This document shows, piece by piece, positions 51,951-61,199 of a stretch of DNA of 64,000 nt. Under the pieces are notes generated by a model. It searched no databases, had not been told where the DNA came from, and worked only from the letters and a program-made list of their open reading frames with translations. A program made the translations under genes and the position numbers. The stretch is from SXOA01 sp051004015. GTDB lineage: Bacteria; Planctomycetota; Planctomycetia; Pirellulales; Pirellulaceae. The DNA lies in the NCBI GenBank assembly GCA_051004015.1, contig JBPCKT010000002.1, positions 9,164 to 73,163 of the forward strand, in the 5' to 3' direction. Numbering within the stretch: the first letter of the stretch is position 1; each line of letters starts with the position of its first letter.

Positions 51951-52300
51951 TGAAAGGAGATAGATAGCCGCAGAGCGGTGAGTTCCGGGAATTGACGGAC
52001 GATTCGGCGGTGCCACTCCAATTCCCGGCTAACAACCTCAGCCGGCTCACCCGAAGCTTGCGCTTCAGTCACCGAGTAGCGATAGCCGGGGTGTTCGGGG
52101 TCGTCGTCCACCCGAATGGAAACATGGCCGGGAAACAGGTCCCGAGTGATTGCCAACACTTGCTCTCTGGCCTTGCCGGTCAGGAGGTGCTCAATACTGC
52201 TTGCCGCCGGATTAATCCAGGGAGCATCTTGCTCGCGGGATCTCGTGAGGGGCGGAGCGATTGGGGCAATCGCGATGTCCGATGGTGAAGTCGTTTCCAT
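51947..52300 (-). CDS. Partner of the HEPN-like protein, unknown function
   Basis: A 117-residue protein. A Pro/Ser-rich N-terminus is followed by LLTGKAREQVLAITRDLFPG, HVSIRVDDDPEHPGYRYSVT and VVSRELEWHRRIVRQFPEL. It has no nucleotidyltransferase or HTH motif that I can see. It overlaps the HEPN-like gene by four bases. It may be the antitoxin or a substrate adaptor. Confidence 0.6.
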   Translation of the reverse strand: METTSPSDIAIAPIAPPLTRSREQDAPWINPAASSIEHLLTGKAREQVLAITRDLFPGHVSIRVDDDPEHPGYRYSVTEAQASGEPAEVVSRELEWHRRIVRQFPELTALRLSISFQ

Positions 52301-52378
52301 GACTCAATTCTAGCCTAGGTTCGTGCTCGGAATCAATTCGATTGCTCCGTTGCTAAGCGGCGGCCACTTCCCCAAGAA

Positions 52379-52419
52379 ATAAAAAACCCTTCCGGTTCTG
52401 GCAAAGTCCCGGAAGGGTT
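52379..52419 (-). terminator. Rho-independent terminator of the 16S transcript
   Basis: On the minus strand AACCCTTCCGG (52419-52409) pairs with CCGGAAGGGTT (52395-52385), and six T plus an AT run follow. It lies about 130 bases after the 16S 3' end, so no tRNA, 23S or 5S is in this transcript. Confidence 0.92.
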
Positions 52420-52477
52420 CTATCAAATTCAACTTGGCAGACTGCCGATGCAAGCTCCTTGCGAAGCTTGCCGGCTA

Positions 52478-52498
52478 AACCTCTCATCATGCATGAGA
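52478..52498 (-). other. 16S 3' trailer arm of the processing stem
   Basis: In the RNA sense, TCTCATGCA (52498-52490) and GAGAGGTT (52485-52478) are exact complements of TGCATGAGA and AACCTCTC in the 5' leader (54232-54224 and 54262-54255), in the right antiparallel order. Together they can form the long stem cut by RNase III around pre-16S. Confidence 0.7.
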
Positions 52499-52542
52499 AC
52501 TATGTGCACTGTCCTTCCAAATGTCGCCACTTGGAAGTGGAT

Positions 52543-54088
<1,546 letters not shown>

Positions 54089-54223
54089 TTTTCTGCTTAT
54101 CTCCTTGGAAGACAACAGCTTGCGCCGCCACCCGCCAGGGAGTTCATTAGCCAATCTACCGAGTTTGAGTTGCTCGCTACTTCAGGTCCGAAGACCCTAG
54201 GCAGCAAGCTGAAATTTCCACAG

Positions 54224-54262
54224 TCTCATGCAGACTGTAAGACTCAAATAAGTTGAGAGGTT
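54224..54262 (-). other. 16S 5' leader arm of the processing stem
   Basis: Contains the two blocks complementary to the trailer (54224-54232 and 54255-54262). Between them is DNA that can form a small hairpin with CAGTC/GACTG arms. It lies about 140-175 bases upstream of the mature 16S 5' end. Confidence 0.65.
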
Positions 54263-54334
54263 ACTACCAAATTGTCAAAGATCAAGTTTAACGCCCCAAC
54301 GAAGCAGCTAAGGCTTCGGTAAGGCGAGTCACGC

Positions 54335-54362
54335 ATTCTAGCGAATGCCCGACAGCGGTCAA
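54335..54362 (-). promoter_or_regulatory. Probable sigma-70 promoter of the 16S gene
   Basis: On the minus strand, TTGACC at 54362-54357 and TAGAAT at 54340-54335 are 16 bases apart. The predicted start near 54328 gives a leader of about 240 bases that includes the processing arm. A second possible -35 (TTGACA at 54279-54274) lacks a good partner. Confidence 0.65.
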
Positions 54363-54647
54363 CAGGCCGGAAGAAAATTTTCTTCCGCGTTTTCTCCGGT
54401 CAGGCATCCCTGCGTGAAGAAAAAATCGCCACTGGTTTCAGCCTCCGTTTGGAAGCCGTCTCCCGTAGCGACACCTCTAAAGATAGGCACCTGTCCCAAA
54501 TCGGACAAGGCCCCCCAGCAGGAAAAATTCGCCCCGCTGAGGACAATCCGCCGCCAGCCAGGCTGACGCGGTCGCAGAAAGGTGTTCTTCGGCCGGATAA
54601 GGGCTTGGACTTGCGAGAAAGTGAGCGCCATTTACGACGTCCGCCGT
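54363..54647. other. Intergenic, nothing supported
   Basis: Short open frames on both strands (for example minus 54359-54631) lack ribosome sites and overlap the 16S promoter. I see no gene. Confidence 0.5.
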
Positions 54648-55043
54648 TCACTTCTTTGCTTTTCGCACGAGGTCGGCCAGGGTCGCCACCGTGACATTGC
54701 TGGCTCGCTTTTTCCATGAATCATTGCCGATCAAATTCGGCCCCCCCTCTCCAGCCAAATTATTGAGACCTTCATCGGAAATCGTGATCTTGAATTCGTC
54801 CTCGAGTTCCATGACCAGCTCAACAAGGTCCAACTCGTCGGCACCGAGGTCGGCCATCGATGTGCGCTCCGAAACTTTGGACGCCTCGACTCCCATCTGC
54901 ATAGCAACAACGCTGCATACCTTGGTGACAATCGGATCCTTGGACGGTGAGACAACCGGCGAATTGACCGTCGGCTTTGCTGGTCCGCAGCCGGTCGCGA
55001 TTGCCATGATTCCGCAAGCGATGACCAAAATTTGGTGGTTCAT
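54648..55043 (-). CDS. Acyl-carrier-protein-like lipoprotein with Glu in place of the phosphopantetheine serine
   Basis: A 131-residue protein. The signal sequence ends in a lipobox IATGC, so Cys19 would be lipidated and the protein exported. Residues 37-131 align with acyl carrier proteins: helix I VTKVCSVVAMQMGV, SMADLGADELDLVELVMELE, and a final VATLADLVRKAKK. The normal motif is GADSLD; here it is GADELD, so Glu70 replaces the serine that receives phosphopantetheine. A 12-residue insertion (about 101-113, NLIGNDSWKKRA) precedes the last helix. It cannot be a conventional carrier. Start at 55043 is chosen; 55049 is also possible. Confidence 0.75.
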   Translation of the reverse strand: MNHQILVIACGIMAIATGCGPAKPTVNSPVVSPSKDPIVTKVCSVVAMQMGVEASKVSERTSMADLGADELDLVELVMELEDEFKITISDEGLNNLAGEGGPNLIGNDSWKKRASNVTVATLADLVRKAKK

Positions 55044-55762
55044 GATCATTTTTAAGTATGTGTTGTGGCTGGACCAGGTCGGCGTTGGCATCCTGCTTCC
55101 ACAGGCTTCATCGCGCTGGCCACGTGCTTTGGCACGTGGAAATCGCCGCGCCGAATTGTATCCTTTTTCCGTCGCCGCTGCCGCGGAGCGGCGAAGGTAG
55201 GCCGTCTTTCCAGGACGTGCCGGGAGTGCGGTTGGAATCGCTCGCCCGGCTCTTTCGCGAAAAACCTTCGCTCCGCTTCCGCAACTTCCCCGAACGCAAC
55301 GGAGGCGAGGTCTACTTTGTTGTTAATCCCCCCTGGGTTACCAACAACCCCCCCGGCCCCGTTAGCAAAAGTTTGTTGGTAAACCCCCCTGGTAAGACAA
55401 CACCCCCCCTCGCCCCGGCTATCACAATTCCTGCTCCTCCTTTGCGATCTCTGCGCCTTGGAGTGTTGCTTCCGGCTGTTCTGAGGGAGAGCATCACGCC
55501 AAGGCGCACAGGTCGCAGTGAAGGCATTCAGAGACATTTCACTTTCCCCTTCCGCTGAATTATAAGCTGTTTTCAATCTCTTGCGCACCTCTAACGTCAT
55601 ATCCACCAAGCACTTATCGCAAAACATCTCCCAAACGTGATAAGCCGTGATAAGTGCAGATCGATACTCGGGAGAGACGTGGAAACACGCCAAACTTGCG
55701 CGCAGCGTCGCCACTACCAGAAAGACGCTCGAAACACAACTTTTGTTCACTTGAACAAAAGA
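55044..55762. other. Intergenic region with C-rich direct repeats and palindromes
   Basis: No credible gene over about 0.7 kb; candidate frames are Pro-rich and cross low-complexity DNA. At about 55316-55421 there are two imperfect copies of a unit of the form TTGTTGNTAANCCCCCCTGG, with several runs of five to seven C. At about 55613-55653 GCACTTATC and GATAAGTGC form an inverted repeat. A terminator for the next gene is listed separately. Confidence 0.5.
55740..55761 (-). terminator. Hairpin terminator after the DoxX-like gene
   Basis: A perfect 10-bp stem (CTTTTGTTCA / TGAACAAAAG) with a two-base loop begins one base after the stop on the minus strand, followed by TTGTGTTT. It is AT-rich, unlike its surroundings. 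Confidence 0.65.
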
Positions 55763-56227
55763 TTATTTTGTGCTTGGCGCGGGCTGCGTCTGGATGCCCA
55801 ACAGCCGATGTCGCAATTCCGGCAGGCGGAGCGTGGCGGCGGTCCAGATCAGGATCAGAAAAACGCTGGGGATGAGGATGGATTCTCGCTGCATCATGTG
55901 CGCGACGATGGCGCCGCCGAAGTAGGAGGATAGCAGGAGGGTTCCCGGCACGGCTGTGCGGGGGACCAGAAACAGGATGGCACTGACGAGCTCACCGATT
56001 CCGATGATCAGAATCCAGCCGAGCAAGGGCGAGTCCTTCATCTGCTTAACCATCTCCTCGGGAGGAAAGAGTTTCATCCCCGCGCTCAGGACGAGCGCCG
56101 CCCCCAAGAGGCCGCTGAGCACCCAGCCGACGATGGAGATGATCTTTTGGGACTGCGAACGTCCTGGTCCGACCACAGTCCCCGTTGCCGAGGCACCTTG
56201 CGGCGGCTGATACGGGTTCTCTTTCAT
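55763..56227 (-). CDS. DoxX-like four-helix membrane protein
   Basis: A 154-residue protein. The N-terminus MKENPYQPP is a motif seen at the start of many planctomycete membrane proteins. Four hydrophobic helices follow: VGWVLSGLLGAALVLSAGMK, GWILIIGIGELVSAILFLV, GTLLLSSYFGGAIVAHMM and ILIPSVFLILIWTAATLRL. The pattern matches the DoxX-like family, of uncertain function. It is monocistronic. Confidence 0.78.
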   Translation of the reverse strand: MKENPYQPPQGASATGTVVGPGRSQSQKIISIVGWVLSGLLGAALVLSAGMKLFPPEEMVKQMKDSPLLGWILIIGIGELVSAILFLVPRTAVPGTLLLSSYFGGAIVAHMMQRESILIPSVFLILIWTAATLRLPELRHRLLGIQTQPAPSTK

Positions 56228-56454
56228 GGATGTTCCTATCCGCTTGCAGGTGATGGCAGTTCAACGCGCAGGAAGGCACGAATCTACCGTTCGCTCGCCC
56301 ACGGTCAAATGGGCTGCCTTGCGGCACTGGGGAAAAACTCGGAAATTCGCGGGAGTCGTTGAGAGGCTAGCTTCGAAAGCCCCTGGTACGTGGTTTGCTA
56401 ACTCTTCCTTCCCAAGAGTTGAGGAATCGGAACCATTTTCACGAGGATCGAAAT

Positions 56455-56751
56455 ATGAATCTCATCGGAAGCATCATAGCTTGGGCAGTTTTTGGGTTGA
56501 TCATTGGGGCCGTCGCCCGGCTGCTCTATCCCGGCCGCCAGTCCATGAGCATTTTTATGACGATGGTGCTCGGCATCGTCGGTTCGCTGGTCGGCGGCTT
56601 GCTCACCTGGGCTGTCGGCTTTGGCGACCCCAACGAAGGGGCGTTCCACGGCGCGGGCTGGATCATGTCGATTGTCGGCGCATTAATCGTCGTCTGGATT
56701 GGAATTTTCGCTACCCAGAGCCGACCCGCGTCGGGACAGCGTTTGCGGTAG
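56455..56751 (+). CDS. GlsB/YeaQ/YmgE-family small membrane protein
   Basis: A 98-residue protein of three hydrophobic segments. The family signature WAVFGLIIGAVARLLYPGRQ is followed by TMVLGIVGSLVGGLLTW and GWIMSIVGALIVVWIGIF. The family is stress-associated in several bacteria; its biochemical role is unknown. GAGGA at 56443-56447 is a good ribosome site for the ATG at 56455. Confidence 0.9.
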   Translation: MNLIGSIIAWAVFGLIIGAVARLLYPGRQSMSIFMTMVLGIVGSLVGGLLTWAVGFGDPNEGAFHGAGWIMSIVGALIVVWIGIFATQSRPASGQRLR

Positions 56752-56800
56752 GTTCTCGCGGATTCTGGCCGCTGGGTTGCCTTTCGTCGTTCTACTTGTC

Positions 56801-56827
56801 GCCCGGATCCTTCGGACCGGGCTTTTT
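56801..56827 (+). terminator. Rho-independent terminator after the GlsB-type gene
   Basis: GCCCGGATCC, loop TTC, GGACCGGGC with a single bulged base, then five T. The rest of 56752-57064 contains no gene that I can support; a tRNA-like T-arm was examined and rejected. Confidence 0.75.
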
Positions 56828-57064
56828 GTCGTTGTTGACCAGGCGAATCCGGTTCTTGCCGACCCCATCGGCCGCAAACCGAGACTGAGCAGTCTCCTGG
56901 CATTCCCCCTGGCTGGAAAAATAGGCCTGATTGGAACAAACCTATTTTGCGCGAGGGAAGGGAAGGGAAGCAAGCGCCGAAACGAGAATCAAACTTGCAG
57001 CCGTCGCCGGCTCTACGTCTAATGAAGATTGGGGAGCCGACGCAACCTGTTTCTGGAGCTTTGT

Positions 57065-57742
57065 ATGCCGCGATTCCTAGCCACGATTCTCTTGCTTCTC
57101 GCCATGAGTCCGGCGGCCTCTCCAGTCCTTTCCCAGGACGAACCCGACAAGGGCAAAAAGGACGAGAAGCCCAAGGTCAAGCCGCTGCCGGACGACCGGC
57201 GGCTGATGACGCTGCATTTCGACTTCGTGAAAAAGGCGGAAAAGCTGGCGAATGAATACGAGGGGGACAAGGACTGGGGAAAGGCCCGCACGGTTTACGA
57301 GGAGATTCTCAAGCTGGTTCCACAATATCCCAATGCCAACGCCAAGCTGGCCGAAATGATTCAGCGGGAAGCGGGGGCCCAGAAAACGCTCGTCACTGTC
57401 AAGGCGGATACCGAATGGCAGGACAGCGGCATCGAGCTGATCGAGGGGAAGCCGATTATCATTCAGGTGACAGGAACTTGGGTCTTTCATCTGGAAGTCG
57501 AAACGACTGCTGATGGCCTGACGATTCCCAAGGAGCTACGCGATTTTCCGCTCGGCTGCCTGGTCGGCATGATTCCGTCCGACGACCCGAAGCTGGCCAA
57601 GCCCTTCGTGTTGGGCTCGGGAAAGCAGTTCATCTCGGACCGCAGCGGCAAGCTGTTCCTGCGGATGTATGACACCGACCCGCGGGACAACCGGGGCTCG
57701 CTGAAGGTGGAAATCCACGGGACGTTCAAAGGCGGGAAGTAG
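57065..57742 (+). CDS. Secreted protein with a PA-IL (LecA)-like beta-sandwich domain
   Basis: A 225-residue protein with a signal peptide (about residues 1-23). A charged region with a short helical, TPR-like segment (KAEKLANEYEGDKDWGKART) spans about residues 30-100. The C-terminal 115 residues look like a PA-IL-type domain: DTEWQDSGIELIEGKPIIIQ, PLGCLVGMIP, FVLGSGKQFISDRSGKLFLR and a final DNRGSLKVEIHGTF. In LecA this fold binds galactose with calcium; sugar binding here is inferred. GGAG at 57055-57058 supports the ATG at 57065. Its 3' part is overlapped by the tail of the convergent gene. Confidence 0.78.
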   Translation: MPRFLATILLLLAMSPAASPVLSQDEPDKGKKDEKPKVKPLPDDRRLMTLHFDFVKKAEKLANEYEGDKDWGKARTVYEEILKLVPQYPNANAKLAEMIQREAGAQKTLVTVKADTEWQDSGIELIEGKPIIIQVTGTWVFHLEVETTADGLTIPKELRDFPLGCLVGMIPSDDPKLAKPFVLGSGKQFISDRSGKLFLRMYDTDPRDNRGSLKVEIHGTFKGGK

Positions 57743-58440
57743 GGCTTTGGAGAACTGGCGAGCGGGGGGCGTAAGCCCCCTGATGCTTCGGGGATAAGAG
57801 GAGAGATTACTATCAGGGGGCTCACGCCCCCCGCTCGCCTTGTTTGCGCTGACTTCTTGCCCTTCGGCGGCAATCCCTTGGTGCCCCCCATGATGGTCAT
57901 GGCGACCAGCCCCATTACCAGCAGGCCGACAAGGACAGCCGCCACGATGGCGATGTTGAACCAGAGGTTGGCGGTTTTTAGTTCCTTGATCCTCTCCGCC
58001 TCTTCTTTCTTCCGCTTGTACTCCACGCTGTCCCTTTTCCGCAGGCGGAACTGGGCATTGCACTGCGGGCAGAGGACCTCCTGCTCCAGCATGTCGAGCG
58101 GCGTTTCCAGCTCATGACCGTTGGGGCAGGGGATGTGAAGCAGCTCCGGCTCGGCGGGAGCCGCTGGCTCTTCCATCACCGGAGCGGCTTGTGGGTCGAC
58201 AGGCGGAGCATCGTCGGTCGCGGTGCTGGCTCCCAGATGGGCAAAGCGGCCGGCGGCCTGTTCGCCGGGGGGGCCGAACGTCGGGCCATAGTATTGCGCT
58301 GCCGGCTCTTGCACCGGTTCCGCCAGGGGAGCCGGAATGAGGAACAGCATCCCGCAGGTCGGGCAATTGACGGCTTTTCCCGCCTGGGAAGGGTCTCCCT
58401 CCAGTAAGTGCCCCTGCGGACATTGAAACTGAAAGCTCAT
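57487..58440 (-). CDS. Double zinc-ribbon membrane protein with a repeat-derived C-terminal extension
   Basis: Residues 1-200 look authentic: two CPxGH...CPxC zinc ribbons (FQCPQGHLLEGDP with NCPTCGMLF; IPCPNGHELETPL with LCPQCNAQF), a Pro/Ala linker between them, a charged helix and a membrane helix (IAIVAAVLVGLLVMGLVAMT). From about residue 200 (after KGKKSAQT) the frame enters the inverted family-B repeat at 57839 and continues antisense through the 3' third of the convergent PA-IL-like gene to a stop at 57487. That tail of about 115 residues is almost certainly not ancestral; the repeat appears to have removed the original stop. Confidence 0.75.
   Translation of the reverse strand: MSFQFQCPQGHLLEGDPSQAGKAVNCPTCGMLFLIPAPLAEPVQEPAAQYYGPTFGPPGEQAAGRFAHLGASTATDDAPPVDPQAAPVMEEPAAPAEPELLHIPCPNGHELETPLDMLEQEVLCPQCNAQFRLRKRDSVEYKRKKEEAERIKELKTANLWFNIAIVAAVLVGLLVMGLVAMTIMGGTKGLPPKGKKSAQTRRAGGVSPLIVISPLIPEASGGLRPPLASSPKPYFPPLNVPWISTFSEPRLSRGSVSYIRRNSLPLRSEMNCFPEPNTKGLASFGSSDGIMPTRQPSGKSRSSLGIVRPSAVVSTSR
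57757..57839. repeat. Family-B repeats as a long inverted pair between convergent genes
   Basis: A direct copy (57757-57784, identical to 12707-12734) and an inverted copy (57812-57839) face each other across 27 bases. They form a 28-bp near-perfect hairpin with one mismatch. The left copy starts 14 bases after the PA-IL-like stop; the right copy lies in the zinc-ribbon reading frame. Confidence 0.9.
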
Positions 58441-58664
58441 CGCAACTTTTGGCTGGGATTGGTGTTAGGAGATTGAGGGCGGCACCATTATAGCCCGCGA
58501 TGGCCTGGGCGCAAGTGTCACGCGGAACCAACTTTACGATTTGTTCAGCCTGAAGATTCGCACTTGCGGCGGACAATATTCCGCCGGTCGTGCGCATCAT
58601 GGAATGCGGGGAAAAAGGATAGACTAGCCTCTTCGGCTGCTTTCAAGCCTGCGGAGTCACCGCG

Positions 58665-61142
58665 ATGCGAACCTTGGTCATTGTCTCGTTCCTGCTCATC
58701 CTATCCGCGGGAGTTGCAGCCGGGGCTGATGCTGGCGCGACGGGAAACGACTTCTTTGAAAAGAAAGTCCGCCCCGTTCTGGTTGCCAACTGCTACCAGT
58801 GCCATAGCGCTTCGGCCAAGGAGCTGCAAGGCAAGCTGCGTCTGGATACCAAGGACGGCATTCGCAAAGGGGGGGAAAGCGGCCCGGCGCTCGTTCCCGG
58901 CAAGCCCGACGAGAGCCTGCTGATTCAGGCGATTCGGCACTTAGAGGGGGTGGAGATGCCACCCAAGAAGAAGCTTCCGGATGCAACCATCGCGGACCTG
59001 GTGAAGTGGGTGGAAATGGGAGCTCCCGACCCGCGGTTCGGCAACAGCTCCACGGTCGGCAGTAAAATCAGCAAGATTGACGCCCGCAAGCATTGGTCCT
59101 TCCAGCCGGTCAAGGTGATTCCGCCGGTGAGCAAGGACACCGTTTGGTCGCGTTCGGAGATTGACCGCTACATCGTGGACGGCCTCAAGGGGAAGGACCT
59201 GCGACCCGTCGCCGCCGCCGATCGCCGCACGCTCATCCGCCGCGTGTATTTCGATCTGATTGGCCTGCCCCCCAAGCCGGAAGAGGTGGAGGCCTTCGTC
59301 ACCGATCAATCACCTCAAGCCTTTGAGAAAGTGGTCGACCATCTGCTCAGCCTGCCCCAGTTTGGCGAGCGGTGGGGACGGCACTGGCTGGATGTGGCCC
59401 GCTATGGCGAATCGACGGGGAAGGAACGGAATGTTCCCTATCCCAACGCTTGGCGGTATCGCGACTACGTCTACGACGCCTTCAATGCTGACAAGCCGTA
59501 CGACCAGTTCATCCGCGAGCAGATTGCCGGCGATTTGCTGCCGGCGAAGAACGACGCGGAAAAAAACGAGCACATCACAGCGACCGGCTTTCTGGCAATT
59601 GGCGTGAAGGGGCTGAATGAGCGCAACCGCGAGCAGTACGCGATGGACGTGGCTGACGAGCAGATTGACGTCAGCACGCGGGCCGTCATGGGGCTCAGCG
59701 TGGCCTGCGCCCGTTGCCACGACCATAAATTCGACCCGATTCCGACGACCGATTATTACGCCTTGGCCGGGATTTTTCGCAGCACCGAGGTCCTCTCCGG
59801 GGTCAAGCCGGGGAATAACAAGACCGGCTATAGCGGCGAGTTTGTATCGCTCGTCGATCTCACGAAGAAATCGACGGCGGACGGCGACGATCGCCGCGAC
59901 CTGGCGAAGCTCAAGGGGGAATTGAAAGAGGCGGAGCTTGCGCTGGCCAAGACGAAGGACATGATTGCCGATGCCAAACAGGGAAATGAGAAGAAGGGAA
60001 AGGCGAAGGGGCCGGCGTTCAAGGGCATTCGAGCCGCCAACGCCCGCGAAACGGCACTCATCGCCGAGTTGAAGCAAAAGGTTGACGACCTGGAAAGGAA
60101 GGTCATTCCCCAGGGCGCGTCGGTGATGGGGGTCAAGGACGCCGACAGGCTGATGAACTGTCGCGTGAATATCCGGGGCGAGGTAAAGGACCTGGGGCCG
60201 GAAGTGACCCGGGGCTATGTCTCGGTGCTGACGGTTCCGCAGTCCCCCGACATCAACATGAAGCAGAGTGGACGGCTGCAACTGGCGGTCTGGATGACGA
60301 ACAAAACCAACCCACTCACGGCCCGCGTGATGGCCAACCGCGTTTGGTACCACCTGTTCGGCAGCGGGATTGTCGGGACGGTCGATAACTTTGGGGCCCT
60401 CAGCGAGCCGCCGACCCATCCGGAGCTGCTCGATTACCTGGCCAATCGCTTCAGCGAACAGGGCTGGAGCGTGAAGAAGCTCATCCGCGAGATCGTCCTC
60501 AGCCGCACCTATCAGCTTTCCAGCGAGCACCACGAGAATGCCTACGGCGTCGATCCCGATAACAAATACCTGTGGCGCATGAGCCGCCGCCGCCTCGACG
60601 CGGAAGCGATTCGCGACAGCATGCTGGCCGTCAGCGGCAAAATCGATTTGCAGCGTCCCGCCGGCTCGCTCACGCAGCAACTGGATGGCGAAGTTGGCCG
60701 CCGGGCCAAGACGGACGCCCTCAAGAAGGAAGTCACCTTCCGCAGCGCCTACTTGCCGCTGGTCCGCGGAATGGTGCCGGAATTCCTCGGAATCTTCGAC
60801 GTGGCGGATCCGGAGCTCGTCGTCGGCCAGCGGGACGTCACCACGGTCGCCACCCAGGCTCTCTACATGATGAACAGCCCGTTCGTCCATGATCAGGCGG
60901 CTGAAATGGCGAAGCGGGCGGTTGCCAGCGCCTCCACCGACCAGGCTCGCATCGACTACGCCTTCCGCCTGGCCTTCGGCCGATCCGCGGACGCCAAGGA
61001 GCAGGAAGTCTCGCTCGCGTTCCTTGCGGAATATGAGAATTCCCTGGATATGTCCAAGCCATCGCCCAGTCGCCGGCAAGAAGCCTGGACAAAGCTCTGC
61101 CACTCGCTGCTCGCCTCGGGTGAGTTCCGATACACGTATTAG
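58665..61142 (+). CDS. Planctomycete DUF1549/DUF1553 cytochrome-like protein (PSCyt1-PSCyt2-PSD1)
   Basis: An 825-residue exported protein (signal peptide about residues 1-22). The PSCyt1 domain has a c-type haem motif CYQCH (about residues 43-47) and a candidate distal Met in VEMPPKKKL. DUF1549 follows (IDRYIVDGLKGKDLRP; SVACARCHDHKFDPI with a second CxxCH). The C-terminal DUF1553 has NPLTARVMANRVWYHLFGSG and RTYQLSSEHHENAYGVDPDN. The family is expanded in planctomycetes and thought to help break down sulfated or complex polysaccharides, though its reaction is not settled. It is paired with DUF1501 as usual. Confidence 0.95.
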   Translation: MRTLVIVSFLLILSAGVAAGADAGATGNDFFEKKVRPVLVANCYQCHSASAKELQGKLRLDTKDGIRKGGESGPALVPGKPDESLLIQAIRHLEGVEMPPKKKLPDATIADLVKWVEMGAPDPRFGNSSTVGSKISKIDARKHWSFQPVKVIPPVSKDTVWSRSEIDRYIVDGLKGKDLRPVAAADRRTLIRRVYFDLIGLPPKPEEVEAFVTDQSPQAFEKVVDHLLSLPQFGERWGRHWLDVARYGESTGKERNVPYPNAWRYRDYVYDAFNADKPYDQFIREQIAGDLLPAKNDAEKNEHITATGFLAIGVKGLNERNREQYAMDVADEQIDVSTRAVMGLSVACARCHDHKFDPIPTTDYYALAGIFRSTEVLSGVKPGNNKTGYSGEFVSLVDLTKKSTADGDDRRDLAKLKGELKEAELALAKTKDMIADAKQGNEKKGKAKGPAFKGIRAANARETALIAELKQKVDDLERKVIPQGASVMGVKDADRLMNCRVNIRGEVKDLGPEVTRGYVSVLTVPQSPDINMKQSGRLQLAVWMTNKTNPLTARVMANRVWYHLFGSGIVGTVDNFGALSEPPTHPELLDYLANRFSEQGWSVKKLIREIVLSRTYQLSSEHHENAYGVDPDNKYLWRMSRRRLDAEAIRDSMLAVSGKIDLQRPAGSLTQQLDGEVGRRAKTDALKKEVTFRSAYLPLVRGMVPEFLGIFDVADPELVVGQRDVTTVATQALYMMNSPFVHDQAAEMAKRAVASASTDQARIDYAFRLAFGRSADAKEQEVSLAFLAEYENSLDMSKPSPSRRQEAWTKLCHSLLASGEFRYTY

Positions 61143-61153
61143 TTTCAAGTCGA

Positions 61154-61189
61154 TTTTCATTCGCCATTCGCCATTCGAATTTCGTCATT
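61154..61189. repeat. TTCGCCATTCG word array before the DUF1501 gene
   Basis: The word ATTCGCC is repeated, followed by a partial inverted copy (GAATTTCGTC). It ends 10 bases before the ATG at 61200. Another example of word arrays abutting start codons. Confidence 0.55.
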
Positions 61190-61199
61190 GGAGTCCCCC

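Noticed and set aside
54359..54631. 90-codon minus-strand frame upstream of 16S
   Set aside because: It overlaps the probable 16S promoter, lacks a ribosome site and shows no motif.
55058..55558. 166-codon plus-strand frame and overlapping minus-strand frames
   Set aside because: Pro-rich because of C-runs; no ribosome site; no recognisable family.
56985..57050. tRNA-like T-arm on the minus strand (GTTTGATTC)
   Set aside because: No acceptor stem, D-arm or anticodon arm can be drawn; only a local hairpin remains.
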